Positions 9,072 through 18,011 are shown, counted from the stretch's first letter. The stretch is 64,000 bases of DNA from Saccharibacillus qingshengii (GCF_013185195.1 NZ_JAAZWC010000010.1:62001-126000); one strand, 5' to 3'. Program-made: numbers and translations. The notes: a model not told the origin generated them from the sequence alone.

Positions 9072-9364
9072 CTGCACGCCCTCCCGCGCGAATTCGTGTT
9101 ATCTTTAAAATCGGTAAACCGACAGCTTCTCGAAATAGAATTCCCATATTTTATATTAAATTATTTGCGGAAAACTATTGGAAAAACGGCTTGACGTGCC
9201 GAAAAAGAATAACGAAAGCCGCTGCAAGGCATAAAAAAAAGCCGTTATCCGGCTAATTGTAACAAGCTCAAACGGCTTTGTCCTGTATTCGTTACATTTT
9301 TGTCACTTATGTTTCATTTTTAGACACTTCTCATCATCAGGCTCAGGAAGTTTGTAATAGGGGT

Positions 9365-9394
9365 TTGACAAATCAGCAGGCGGTAGGGTAGAGT
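9365..9394 (+). promoter_or_regulatory. Sigma-A promoter of riboswitch-controlled NlpC/P60 gene
   Basis: TTGACA (9365-9370), 18-nt spacer, TAGAGT (9389-9394), placing the transcript start a few bases before the riboswitch. Confidence 0.6.
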
Positions 9395-9417
9395 ATCAAT
9401 AGTTACAAAATATTAAT

Positions 9418-9540
9418 AAATGCCGAATTTCTTTGCAAGAAAACGGGGGAACCATGTCGGGTGAATTATTCTTGTTCCAGAGGGAGTATAGGGAAATTCC
9501 TACCACCGAACCCTTAGCTAACTCCGTAGGCATCAGGGGG
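9418..9540 (+). promoter_or_regulatory. c-di-AMP riboswitch (ydaO/yuaA motif)
   Basis: The conserved blocks of the ydaO/yuaA aptamer appear in order: GCCGAAT, a short hairpin with TTTGCAAG, AACGGGGGAACCA, GGGTGAAT, AGTATAGGGAAAT, CCGAACCC, and TAGCTAACTCCGTAGGC. The family binds cyclic di-AMP and usually turns off cell-wall hydrolases and potassium or osmolyte transporters. The NlpC/P60 start lies directly after it, so the expression platform is short; control of the AGGGGG ribosome binding site is plausible. No separate terminator hairpin is obvious. Confidence 0.93.
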
Positions 9541-9549
9541 AAAAAATTT

Positions 9550-10020
9550 TTGAAGAAGCTAGTCATTTCCGTATTGGGAGCAGCCATCGTACTTACGTCA
9601 GGGGCAGCAAGTACATATGCAGCCAGCTCCGCACCGATCAATGCCGCAGTCAGTCAAGTCTCGGGAACGCCTTACAAGTATGGCGGTACTACCACATCAG
9701 GTTTCGATTGTTCCGGATTTACCAGATACATCTTCAAGAAATTCGGCGTTACCTTGGCGCGCACAGCGGCAAGCCAAGCGCAGCAGGGCTCGACCGTTTC
9801 GAAGTCCAACCTTCGGGTCGGCGATCTAGTCTTCTTCAACACGACAGGCCGCGGGATTTCGCATGTAGGTTTCTATGTAGGCAACGGCAAGTTCGCCAAC
9901 TCTTCGAGCAGCAAGGGTGTTAGCGTAGCAAGCCTGTCCAATTCGTATTGGGCTAACCGTTATGTCACCGCCAAGCGCGTAACAAGCGATTGGACGTACG
10001 ACCAGATGGTGAACAGCTGA
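9550..10020 (+). CDS. Secreted NlpC/P60 peptidoglycan hydrolase
   Basis: 156 residues from TTG 9550, preceded by AGGGGG at about 9 nt. A start at 9433 would translate the riboswitch and is rejected. Residues 1-24 are a signal peptide ending in an Ala-rich site (TYAAS). The mature part is one NlpC/P60 domain: YKYGGTT, catalytic Cys in FDCSGFT, GDLVFF, and catalytic His in ISHVGFYVG. Such enzymes cut gamma-D-Glu to diamino-acid bonds in wall peptides. There is no SH3 or LysM binding domain, so it is a minimal enzyme. Expected to be repressed at high c-di-AMP. Confidence 0.93.
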   Translation: MKKLVISVLGAAIVLTSGAASTYAASSAPINAAVSQVSGTPYKYGGTTTSGFDCSGFTRYIFKKFGVTLARTAASQAQQGSTVSKSNLRVGDLVFFNTTGRGISHVGFYVGNGKFANSSSSKGVSVASLSNSYWANRYVTAKRVTSDWTYDQMVNS

Positions 10021-10074
10021 TCTTCTTCGTATTTCCCCTGCATCTCTTACATCGCAAATAAAGACTTTCCATTT

Positions 10075-10113
10075 ACCCGTTCCTTCCGGCGCACGAGCCG
10101 GGGAACGGGTTTC
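10075..10113 (+). terminator. Terminator of NlpC/P60 gene
   Basis: ACCCGTTCC...GGAACGGGT stem with an inner CCGGC/GCCGG stem, then a T-rich tail. Confidence 0.75.
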
Positions 10114-10204
10114 ATCGTTTCCGGGAACTTTTCTGTGAACACGTATACCCTATAGACGAACGTGTCGTCCGTTTGGTTGCATAAATTCAAAACTTTTTTC
10201 GATT

Positions 10205-10233
10205 TTGCCGAATTCGGCTTTTTTTGTTATAGT
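10205..10233 (+). promoter_or_regulatory. Sigma-A promoter of the probable 6S RNA
   Basis: TTGCCG, 17-nt spacer, TATAGT. The predicted start is near 10240, exactly where the long closing stem of the RNA begins. Confidence 0.65.
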
Positions 10234-10239
10234 GAACCC

Positions 10240-10447
10240 ATCTTTCCAAATGGGGTGACCTGGAGAATGTTCTGCCGCATCGTTCGAAGTAACTAGGAAT
10301 CGGGCCGGATCAAAACGCGTACCGGCTATCAAGGGGGCAGTCTGCCCGTTTGATCGTACTTCCCTGGCTGCTCGAGACGATGCTGCGCGGAACCTTCTCT
10401 TTTTGCTGCGCGCAGCTTTCCACCCCAATTTGGAAGGCGGTTTTTTT
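10240..10447 (+). ncRNA. ssrS: Probable 6S RNA (about 208 nt rod-shaped RNA)
   Basis: No convincing ORF, but the segment folds as a nested rod. TTCCAAAT-GGGGTG (about 10244-10257) pairs with CACCCCAATTTGGAA (10421-10435). Inside, GGAGAA can pair with TTCTCT, GCATCGT with ACGATGC, GAAGTA with TACTTC, and GATCAAAACG with CGTTTGATC, capped by a GGGCA/TGCCC hairpin. The transcript would start at its own promoter and end in seven T right after the closing stem. Length, own promoter, end-to-end pairing and internal bubbles match 6S RNA, which binds sigma-A RNA polymerase in stationary phase. A long attenuator for the following ABC gene is the alternative. Identification rests on shape, not on a covariance search. 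Confidence 0.6.
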
Positions 10448-10456
10448 GTGCTAAAA

Positions 10457-11245
10457 ATGTGCGTGTCCCTGTTCAAAAAACAAATTCTGCTGTATGTGCT
10501 GCTCGGCTTCGCCCTGCAGTTCGCTTCGGCTTACGGCATTCATACGTTCCAGCGTCTGATCGACGCAGTTCCGGACTCTTCGGGTCTTGAGGAACTGGGC
10601 GGATTATTGGCTCTGTACGGAGTCCTGCTCGCCGCCTGCGCCCTGGTCAAACTGCTGCTCGGCCTGCTCAAAAAAGATTCGGGACGTCTGCTGATCGACG
10701 GGGCCGAAATCGACGAATTGTGCCTGGACAGTCTGTACGCCCGCACCTCGTATATTTCGCAGGACGCTCCGATCTTCGACGATACGCTGCGGGGCAATCT
10801 GGTATTCGACGAAGAAGCGGACGACGGGCAGCTGCTCCGCATACTTGAAGACGTCAGTCTCGGCGACAAAGTGCGCAGTCTGCCGGGCGGGCTGGATACT
10901 CCGGTCGGCGAACGCGGCATGAAGCTGTCCGGCGGCGAGAAGCAGCGTCTGGCCTTTGCCCGTGTGCTGGCGCAGAGCCGGGACCTGGTCGTGCTGGACG
11001 AACCGGTCTCGGCGCTCGACAACATCACGGAGCGGCGGATCATGGAAACGACGCTGGAGCGATTCCAAGGACGTACGCTGATCATCGTCGCCCACCGCCT
11101 GCACGCGATCCGCCGCGTGGACCGCATCCTGCTGATGCGCGGCGGCCAGCTGATCGATCAAGGGAATTTCGACGAACTGCTGGCGCGCAGCGGCTATTTC
11201 CGGGAGCTGTGGAGCAAGGACGGAGACGTTCAGGCACACACTTGA
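10457..11245 (+). pseudogene. ABC exporter with internal deletion, Walker A lost
   Basis: The frame joins about 65 residues of a transmembrane domain start (two hydrophobic segments) directly to the second half of an ABC ATPase. The join is at VKLLLGLLKKDSG, just after where the Walker A should be. Present: Q-loop region SYISQDAP, signature LSGGEKQR, Walker B LVVLDEP, D-loop SALD, H-loop AHRL. Missing: most of the membrane domain and the whole Walker A, so ATP binding is impossible. The join may have used similarity between a Leu-rich membrane helix and the KLLLGLL after Walker A. No start codon in this frame has a ribosome binding site. Stop at 11243-11245. Confidence 0.8.
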
Positions 11246-11277
11246 ACTCTTGGGAGACGGCCGGTAGAGCTTACAAT

Positions 11278-11466
11278 TTATAAATAAAAAGCGGTTCCCC
11301 TCGTATTGAACGAGCGGGAACCGCTTTTTGGGTTAGGGGTTCTTCGGGCTATCGCGCGTCCATTCGGGGACATCGGAGCGACCCAGCGTTCTTCGGCCGC
11401 TCCCCGGCGGATCAGCAGCCAGCGTCCGTCTTTGCGGATCGCTCCTTCCACATTTACGATAAACAT
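11278..11466 (-). pseudogene. Nudix hydrolase fragment (N-terminal stub)
   Basis: ATG 11466 has an intact AAGGAGG. The first 30 residues (MFIVNVEGAIRKDGRWLLIRR and following) resemble the start of Nudix hydrolases. The similarity then stops, the Nudix box is absent, and the frame runs through a terminator hairpin. This looks like a gene whose 3-prime part was deleted. Confidence 0.65.
11286..11329. terminator. Bidirectional terminator
   Basis: Perfect 14-bp stem AAAAAGCGGTTCCC with its complement and an inner CTCGT/ACGAG stem; T-runs on both strands. It serves the ABC remnant and the Nudix remnant. Confidence 0.85.
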
Positions 11467-11536
11467 GCCTTTGCCTCCTTTTCCTGTTAGAAAGCGATTT
11501 AGGTCGTCCGTGAAGATCAGCCTTGAACAAGCGCCC

Positions 11537-11646
11537 CTAGTACCTTGTCAACACTAAAGGTAAGGTTACGCTCCCCTGAATCGCACCTAAAGCGTGTGCG
11601 TTTCAGGAAAACGTAAACCTCGGATTAAGAGTTGAAAGGGTACTAG
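11537..11646. repeat. Structured palindromic repeat, type A, copy 1
   Basis: A unit of about 110 bp bounded by CTAGTACCTT and AAGGGTACTAG. Three nested inverted repeats: the outer ends (with TCAAC/GTTGA), the middle GGTTACG/CGTAAACC, and the inner CCTGAATCGCAC/GTGCGTTTCAGG. Further copies lie at 17798, 17902 and 18008. It overlaps the end of the broken kinase frame and supplies its stop codon. Confidence 0.85.
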
Positions 11647-12546
11647 TTCTCTACGAAGCACACGGGCTCTTGCCGCTTCGTCATAATCCGAATTATCGAT
11701 GAAAATCACCGGCAGCTCCAGGCGCCCCAAGATTTCTTTCTCCAACTTCCTGCGCGCACGCAGAATCTCGACCGTCCCCGCCACCGCCTGCTCAAGGGCG
11801 GCTTCGCTCGGTAAATTCTCTTCCGTTAGACAGACGTGAGCCGCGCCGTAGCCCTGCTGTAGATAATATTCCATAAACCCTTCCGACCATTCGGCAGGAC
11901 GTTCAGCCTTTGCTTTGCGAAACGAATAGTCGAGATCCCGCTGATCTGCGTATACGATAAGCGGATTCAAGGCTTGAACGATTTCTTCCAGGCGTTTAAC
12001 GTAACCGATTGTCGTTTCCGGAGCTGCACCGCAGCGGATCATCCCCATCGTAACCGGATTCTGAATAAAGCAGCATTCAAACAAGTAAATAATCGCCTCG
12101 TCCTCTTTTTGTGCAGCAGCCTGCTGCACAAAAGACGTCCAGCTCGCCGCAATGAGCTCTATATGAAGAGCAAGCGGCAGCTCGTAAATATCTTTGCCTT
12201 GGATGGCCCGGCTGACTCTATCGGGCAGTTCTTCCCCGGTACGCTCCCGGAAAAGACGATAACCCAAGAGTTTTCCTCCTGCAGCGATATCCGCCGGTCT
12301 ATTCTCGTTGGGCGTCAGACGTTTCGTCCATTCAGGCAGCGCCGATTCCAGAGCCGTCCATTACGTTTCCGTTAGATAGGCGAACCCTTCATAATCGGCC
12401 GGATGGTCGGTTCTGCCTTCTTCATAAAAACGAACGTCCAAATCCGGATCGCTCTCAGCCAGCAGAAGCCGGATCGCTTCGGCGGTAGTCGACTTGCCCG
12501 AACCCGGCAGTCCTTCTACTACAATCAATCGATGCAGGATCCCCAC
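11587..12546 (-). pseudogene. P-loop kinase-like gene split by an in-frame TAA
   Basis: GTG 12546 with GGGGG upstream begins a P-loop NTPase (Walker A GLPGSGKST) that would run about 320 codons in a single frame, but a TAA at 12363-12361 stops it after 61 residues. The downstream part continues in the same frame with kinase-like sequence (LIVYADQRDLDYSF, RRKLEKEILGRLELPVIFIDN). A perfect AGGAGG sits before TTG 12267, so the second part might be translated separately. The final 20 or so residues are encoded by the palindromic repeat, so the original C-terminus is also altered. Probably a decayed nucleotide-binding or antibiotic-kinase-like gene; substrate unknown. Confidence 0.75.
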
Positions 12547-12674
12547 CGTTTGTTTCCCCCTGTCTCTGCGTCCTTTCCTTCATTATAAAGGTTTGCTCCC
12601 AAGTTCCATGAACGTTTCTTGCTCTCCTGCATGATCGTACTTCCCTATAAGCGTGGGTCCTTGCCATTATACGC

Positions 12675-12708
12675 AAAAAAAGCCCCGGCGCTGCACGGCC
12701 GGGGGCTT
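12675..12708 (-). terminator. Terminator of chemoreceptor gene
   Basis: GC-rich stem AGCCCC/GGGGCT followed by a T7 run on the minus strand, directly after the stop codon. Confidence 0.85.
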
Positions 12709-12712
12709 GCTG

Positions 12713-14425
12713 TCAGATCTTGAAGCGGTCCACAATGGCCGCGAGCGAACCCGCCATGTCTCTCAAGCGGATCGACGTGCCTTCCATCTCGGACATCGAA
12801 GCGGCTTGTTCTTCGCTCATCGCGGAGACCTCTTCGGTGAGCGCGGCCATCTCTTCCGTTACCCGTGTAATTTCCGTAACGGACTGACCGACGCTCTGCG
12901 ATCCGGCCGACATCTGTTCGACGGCTGCGGCGACTTCCACCACCTGTCCGCTGAGCGAGTTGACACGCTCCACGATCGCTTCAAAAGCGCTGCCCGCGTC
13001 ACCGAGCGAAGCGACGCCGTGATCGACACTGCCGGAGCTGGCTTCGACGAGTTCGACAATATCGCGAATTCCGCCCGTCATCGCCGTGATAATCCGGCTG
13101 ACTTCCTGCGTCGAGCGGGAAGACTGATCGGCGAGTTTGCGGATTTCGGACGCGACTACGCTGAAACCGAGTCCGTGCTCGCCGGCGCGTGCCGCTTCGA
13201 TCGCGGCATTGAGGGCGAGCAGATTGGTCTGGCTGGATGTCTCGGAAATATACCCCGTGATCGACAGAACTTCATTCGAACGTTCCGCAAGCTCCGATAC
13301 GCTGCCGCGAATCGTCAGGAAAGCATCGGCGACGCTTTGAACTTCGGCTACGCTTTTCTGGATGCGCTGTTCGCCGTCGGCGGCTACGCCGCGCGTTTCC
13401 TTGGCCAGGTCGGCCACATCGGAAGTCGCTTCGGCTACCTGCTCCAGACCGGTGATCGTCTGCTGCATGACCGCAGAGATATCTTCCGTCTGCGAGACCT
13501 GACGCTCCGACCCTTCCGCCACGCGCTGGATAGACACGGTCACTTCCTTGACGGCACGGGAATTCTCCTGGGCTCCCTGCTGCAGAGCGGAAGAGGCGCC
13601 GAGCAGCTGCTCCGTATTTTCTTTGAGATCGCGGATCATATCCTGGAGGCTGGCCAGCAGCAGGTTCGTGGCATCGCCGAGATCCTTGATTTCGTCATTG
13701 CTGCGGGCTTCGATTCGCTTCGTCAAATCTCCGCCGGAAGACGCGATCTCTCGGATCGTTCCGGTGACGGTTCTCAAATTGCGGGAGATCCGCGAAGAGA
13801 TAAAGGCGGCCAGCAGCAGGGCAGCGGCAACGACCGCGACCAACAGAATAAGAAGCATCGTTTTTAACGATTGGTTGCTGTCATGCAGAACGTCCACCCG
13901 TTGGGCAGTCAGTTCTTTTTCCGTACTGATGAAGGTTGTCACGATTTCCCGGAAAGCATCCATATCCTGTTTGCCCGGATCTTCCACGAAGAACCGGTCC
14001 AGGCCCGCGGTATCGCCCGCCCGCTTCATCGCCATCGTGGCTTCGCCGGCTACCTGAATCCAGTCTTCGACTTTTGCTTTGAGTTGATCCAATCTCTCCT
14101 GCTGCGCCGGATTGTCGGAGACCAGTTCGTACAGCACGTTATAATGTTCGATCCATTCCGCCTTGCCTGTATTGTACGGATCAAGATACTTGTCTTCCCC
14201 CGTGATAATGAATCCGCGCTGCCCTGTCTCCATGTCGACAACGTCTTTCTCGATCTGATTGATGCGGTCGTGCACGTCCATATCGTGGCCCGCTATAAAA
14301 TTCATCTCATTTTCCAGCTTGTCGATCTGCCCGCGAACGATCAGAATGGCGGCTGCCAATGCAACAATAACAAACAAATACCCGATTCCGATCTTGGCTC
14401 CGATATTGAATCTAAACTTCTTCAT
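12713..14425 (-). CDS. Methyl-accepting chemotaxis protein with CHASE3 sensor
   Basis: 570 residues. TM1 at about 11-30, then an extracellular helical domain (about 35-185) with the CHASE3-like motif [15 protein letters not shown]2 at about 188-212, HAMP (about 213-265), and a long coiled-coil signalling domain with the conserved hairpin [19 protein letters not shown] and heptads to the C-terminus. It should sense an external or membrane signal and control CheA. It stands alone; no che genes are nearby. Ends in FKI, without a CheR/CheB pentapeptide. Confidence 0.93.
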   Translation of the reverse strand: MKKFRFNIGAKIGIGYLFVIVALAAAILIVRGQIDKLENEMNFIAGHDMDVHDRINQIEKDVVDMETGQRGFIITGEDKYLDPYNTGKAEWIEHYNVLYELVSDNPAQQERLDQLKAKVEDWIQVAGEATMAMKRAGDTAGLDRFFVEDPGKQDMDAFREIVTTFISTEKELTAQRVDVLHDSNQSLKTMLLILLVAVVAAALLLAAFISSRISRNLRTVTGTIREIASSGGDLTKRIEARSNDEIKDLGDATNLLLASLQDMIRDLKENTEQLLGASSALQQGAQENSRAVKEVTVSIQRVAEGSERQVSQTEDISAVMQQTITGLEQVAEATSDVADLAKETRGVAADGEQRIQKSVAEVQSVADAFLTIRGSVSELAERSNEVLSITGYISETSSQTNLLALNAAIEAARAGEHGLGFSVVASEIRKLADQSSRSTQEVSRIITAMTGGIRDIVELVEASSGSVDHGVASLGDAGSAFEAIVERVNSLSGQVVEVAAAVEQMSAGSQSVGQSVTEITRVTEEMAALTEEVSAMSEEQAASMSEMEGTSIRLRDMAGSLAAIVDRFKI

Positions 14426-14638
14426 CTCGCTTCTGCACGCTCCCCGTTGTAAATGCTATCCATGAAATGGACCTGTCTCCCAGTTCTTTTTTTATCGGAA
14501 AAAGGATGTCCAATTTAAAGCCCCCCTTCCCGGATCGTCCAAAATAAATATTTTCGGATAAGTGAAACGATTTTATTTTCAAAAACCCCCACTTTTCGAT
14601 AACGTTTTATATTCACTGGCGCTTTGCTCGGGTAAAAG

Positions 14639-14652
14639 ATAAAGCGGTTACA
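14639..14652 (+). promoter_or_regulatory. Possible cre (CcpA) site upstream of first GH5 gene
   Basis: ATAAAGCGGTTACA matches 12 of 14 positions of the catabolite response consensus TGWAANCGNTNWCA. It lies 39 nt before the GH5 start, where CcpA would block transcription. The rest of the 265-nt intergenic region is AT-rich with no other feature seen. Confidence 0.45.
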
Positions 14653-14690
14653 AAACCGTGCATCCATTTCTACATACCTAGGAGGCCTAC

Positions 14691-16409
14691 ATGTTCAAGA
14701 GTCGCTTCAAGCCCGCTTTTGCCGTACTGCTCGCTGCCGTGCTTCTGCTGGCCCTGCTTCCCGCAGGCGCAGGAAATGCTTCCGCAGCCGAGAATCCGCC
14801 GAAGAGCAAGATGCAGACCTATGTCGACAATATGCAGCCCGGCTGGAACCTCGGCAACACGCTGGATTCCGTCGGAGCCGACGAGACCGCGTGGGGCAAC
14901 CCGCGCGTTACGCGCGAGCTGATCAAACAGATCTCCCGCCAAGGCTTCAACAGCATCCGGATTCCGGTGACCTGGGACAACCATATCGGCCCCGCACCGG
15001 ATTACAAGATTGATCCCGCTTACCTCGACCGCGTTGCGGAAGTCGTTGGCTGGGCCCGGTCGGAAAATCTGTACGTGCTGATCAACGTTCACCACGATTC
15101 GTGGCTGTGGATCAGCAAAATGGAGAAGGATCACGACCAGACGCTGGCCCGGTACAATGCCATCTGGAAACAGGTCGCCGATCGCTTCAAAAACGAATCC
15201 GACAAACTTTCGTTCGAGAGCGTCAATGAACCGCGCTTCACGGACGGCGGAACAACGAATGAAGCGAAAGCCCAGGAAATGCTGGACGAGCTGAACCTCT
15301 CGTTCCACGAAATTGTGCGCAGCTCGGGCGGCAAGAACGGGGTACGTCCGCTTGTCCTGCCGACGCTTGAGACTTCGCCTTCGCAGGAGCGCATGAACGA
15401 ATTGTACAAGACGTTCGAACAGCTCAAAGACGACAAGAACCTGATCGCGACCGTGCATTACTACGGATACTGGCCGTTCAGCGTGAATATTGCCGGTACG
15501 ACGACTTTTGACGAAACGACTCAAAAAGACATCACGCAGACTTTCGATAATGTCTACAAGACCTTTACCGCACGCGGGATTCCGGTCATCGTAGGCGAAT
15601 ACGGCCTGCTTGGTTTCGACAAAAACACCAACACGATCGAACAGGGAGAGAAGCTCAAATTCTTCGAATTCCTGACGTCTTATTTGAAAGAGAAACATAT
15701 CGCGACCATGCTGTGGGATAACGGACAGCACTTCAGCCGCACCCAGTACAAATGGTCGGATCCGGAACTGTACGAAATCATCCGCTCCGGTCAAAAGCAG
15801 CGTTCTTCCGTCGCCGAATCCGATTTGATTCAGCTGCGCCAAGGCGAAGCCGTGACCGACGAGACGGTTCAGCTTCAACTGAACGGCAACAAATTCACAT
15901 CGCTCAAAGCGGACGGCCAACGCCTGACCCGCAATCAGGATTACACCCTGAGCGGTGAGACCCTGACGATCAAAAAAGCGACTTTGGACCGTCTGACCGC
16001 TTCCGGCAAACTCGGCGTCAATGCCGTGCTGACCGCCGGATTCACCAAAGGTCCGGACTGGAACTTCTACCTGACCGTGCACAAGACGCCGGTACTGAGC
16101 GCGGCAGAAGGTACAACAGCCGACTTCGCGATCCCTACAGCCTGGAACGGCGACAAACTGGCGACGATGGAAGCCGTCTATGTGTCGGGCGGCAATGCCG
16201 GTCCGAACGACTGGACTTCGTTCAAGGAATTCGAATCGACCTTCAGCCCCGACTATAAGGATGGCCGAATCGTTCTGCGTCCGGCCCTGCTCGACACGCT
16301 GCGCGATGGCGAAGCCGTCAAGCTTACGTTCCACTTCTGGAGCGGCGACAAACTGACGTATACCGTTACCAAGAACGGAACGGCCGTCAGCGGACAACCG
16401 GCCCAGTAA
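14691..16409 (+). CDS. Secreted GH5 (subfamily 4-like) endoglucanase with C-terminal beta domains
   Basis: 572 residues, ATG after AGGAGG. Signal peptide 1-33. Catalytic domain about 38-370: GWNLGNTLD, RIPVTW, NVHHD, acid/base Glu180 in SVNEPR, HYYG, nucleophile Glu303 in VGEYG, and MLWDNG. Followed by an X2-like immunoglobulin domain (about 378-465: QLNGNKFTSL, DYTLSGETLTI) and a C-terminal carbohydrate-binding CBM46-like domain (about 466-572). This order is typical of Paenibacillus/Bacillus GH5_4 enzymes acting on beta-glucan, xyloglucan or cellulose. A close paralogue lies at 18266, suggesting duplication. Confidence 0.93.
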   Translation: MFKSRFKPAFAVLLAAVLLLALLPAGAGNASAAENPPKSKMQTYVDNMQPGWNLGNTLDSVGADETAWGNPRVTRELIKQISRQGFNSIRIPVTWDNHIGPAPDYKIDPAYLDRVAEVVGWARSENLYVLINVHHDSWLWISKMEKDHDQTLARYNAIWKQVADRFKNESDKLSFESVNEPRFTDGGTTNEAKAQEMLDELNLSFHEIVRSSGGKNGVRPLVLPTLETSPSQERMNELYKTFEQLKDDKNLIATVHYYGYWPFSVNIAGTTTFDETTQKDITQTFDNVYKTFTARGIPVIVGEYGLLGFDKNTNTIEQGEKLKFFEFLTSYLKEKHIATMLWDNGQHFSRTQYKWSDPELYEIIRSGQKQRSSVAESDLIQLRQGEAVTDETVQLQLNGNKFTSLKADGQRLTRNQDYTLSGETLTIKKATLDRLTASGKLGVNAVLTAGFTKGPDWNFYLTVHKTPVLSAAEGTTADFAIPTAWNGDKLATMEAVYVSGGNAGPNDWTSFKEFESTFSPDYKDGRIVLRPALLDTLRDGEAVKLTFHFWSGDKLTYTVTKNGTAVSGQPAQ

Positions 16410-16478
16410 TCGGGATTGACAGGAATGGAACGCAGGCAAAGCCGGAGCACGATCCCGAATCTTGCTGCGAGGTCACCC

Positions 16479-16526
16479 AAAGCCGCCCGAAACCGGTATA
16501 CCGGTTTCGGGCGGCTTTCTTTTTTT
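16479..16526 (+). terminator. Terminator of first GH5 gene
   Basis: Perfect 18-bp stem around AAAGCCGCCCGAAACCGG, then CTTTTTTT. Confidence 0.9.
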
Positions 16527-16673
16527 GCAGGCAGCAGACAGTCTTTCCTTTTTGACTTATGATAAAACGAGAACAGGCACCCAGAACCGACACCCTCGAT
16601 TCCCGTTCCGGCGGCGCTTCTCTGTGCGAGGAACGTTCGCGGAGAACGGAACAGCCCGGGAGGAACTATTTTT

Positions 16674-17783
16674 ATGACAGATCCCAGATTACAGCAGCTC
16701 GCCCGTACCGTCGTGCATTATTCCGCAAGCGTACAGCACGGTGAGAAGGTACTCATTCGGGCGCTGGACGTGCATGATGCCGATATTCTTGCTCCTTTTA
16801 TCGACGAAATCCATGCAGCCGGCGGTCACGCCTTTCTCGATTTTAGCGATTACGCGGTGAACCGCCGCATGATGCTCGGTGGCACCGAAGAGCAGTTTCG
16901 GCTTGACGCGGCGCTCAAACTGGAGCAGATGAAGCAGATGGACGCCGTCGTGCTGATTCTCGGCGAAGACAATGTGTCCGAATATGCCGATATCCCGGCC
17001 GCCAAACGCGATGCCTACCGCAAATGGTACAAGCCGATCACCGACGAACAGACAAAGAAAAAATGGATTTTGTTCAATTATCCGACCAAAGCCTACGCGC
17101 AGCTGGCGGAAATGAGTACCGAAGCGTATACGCAGTTCCTCTATGACACCTGCACGATGGATTACAGCCGTATGTCGGCCGCAATGGACCCGCTCACCGA
17201 ACGGTTGGGAGCCGCCAAGCGGGTGCGGATCGTCGCTCCGGGTACGGATCTGTCCTTCTCCGTGGCCGGCATCCCTGCCGTCAAATGCGACGGCAAAGTC
17301 AATCTGCCCGACGGCGAAGTGTATACGGCGCCGGTTCGCGATTCTGTGGAAGGAACCATCTCGTTCAACAGCCGCGCATCCTATCTGGGACAGAACTTCG
17401 GCAGCGTCTCGTTTACTTTTGAACAAGGACGCGTCGTCTCCTGCCGCAGCGACAATAACGCCAAGCTGAACGAACTGCTCGATACCGACGAAGGCTCGCG
17501 CTACATCGGAGAATTCGCGATCGGCACCAATCCTCACGTGAACCGGATCATGAACGATATCGGCTTCGACGAGAAGATTAACGGCAGTATCCATATCGCG
17601 CTCGGACAAGCTTACAAGAACGCGGACAACGGCAATGTCTCCGATATTCACTGGGACATCGTGCTGCTGCTCAAGGAAGAATTCGGCGGCGGCGAAATTT
17701 ATTTCGACGATGTGCTGATCAGCAAAAACGGACGGTTCACCGCCGACGATCTGCTCGGATTGAATCCGGAGAATCTCGCCTGA
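16674..17783 (+). CDS. M29-family aminopeptidase (AmpS/PepS-like)
   Basis: 369 residues, ATG after GGGAGGAAC. Conserved M29 features: NLPDGEVYTAPV (metal ligand Glu), GTISFN, IGEFAIGTNP, GSIHIALGQAY and HWDIVLLL. These cytosolic metalloenzymes release N-terminal residues from peptides. The N-terminal domain (about 1-200) is the usual alpha/beta part. The gene has its own ribosome binding site and sits between the two GH5 genes without obvious functional link. Confidence 0.92.
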   Translation: MTDPRLQQLARTVVHYSASVQHGEKVLIRALDVHDADILAPFIDEIHAAGGHAFLDFSDYAVNRRMMLGGTEEQFRLDAALKLEQMKQMDAVVLILGEDNVSEYADIPAAKRDAYRKWYKPITDEQTKKKWILFNYPTKAYAQLAEMSTEAYTQFLYDTCTMDYSRMSAAMDPLTERLGAAKRVRIVAPGTDLSFSVAGIPAVKCDGKVNLPDGEVYTAPVRDSVEGTISFNSRASYLGQNFGSVSFTFEQGRVVSCRSDNNAKLNELLDTDEGSRYIGEFAIGTNPHVNRIMNDIGFDEKINGSIHIALGQAYKNADNGNVSDIHWDIVLLLKEEFGGGEIYFDDVLISKNGRFTADDLLGLNPENLA

Positions 17784-17797
17784 AGGCGGGCCTTACG

Positions 17798-17905
17798 AGT
17801 ACCTTGTCAACACTAAAGGTAGGAATACGCTCCCCTGAATCGCACCAGAAGCATGTGCGTTTCAGAGAAACGTAAACCTGTGATTAAGAGTTGAGAAGGT
17901 ACTAG
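17798..17905. repeat. Structured palindromic repeat, type A, copy 2
   Basis: Same type as the copy at 11537 with several substitutions. Outer AGTACCTT/AAGGTACT and TCAAC/GTTGA stems, and the inner CGCAC/GTGCG hairpin, are kept. It starts 15 nt after the M29 stop codon and could also act as its terminator, although no T-run follows. Confidence 0.85.
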
Positions 17906-18011
17906 TACCTTGACCGATAACGATGTTAGGTTACGCCCCTCGAAAACCCGCTTGAACCGTGCGTGTTTCCGATGAACGCAAACCTCAGATTTGATTCGGT
18001 CAAGGTACTAG
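17902..18011. repeat. Structured palindromic repeat, type B, copy 1
   Basis: Outer 16-bp perfect stem CTAGTACCTTGACCGA with its complement, middle AGGTT/AACCT, inner CCGC/GCG hairpin. It shares the junction GGTACTAGTACC with its neighbours. The outer arm differs from type A on both sides in a way that keeps pairing. Confidence 0.88.

Noticed and set aside
10240-10447. T-box or antibiotic-responsive attenuator
   Set aside because: No T-box consensus (AGGGTGGNACC) and the downstream gene is a pseudogene; the end-to-end pairing fits 6S RNA better.
11278-11466. Functional small Nudix protein
   Set aside because: The Nudix box is missing and the reading frame passes through a terminator hairpin.
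14670-16439. 589-residue open frame on the minus strand (and a similar one at 18227-19396)
   Set aside because: Antisense of the two GH5 genes; the frames resemble each other only because the GH5 genes are paralogues.
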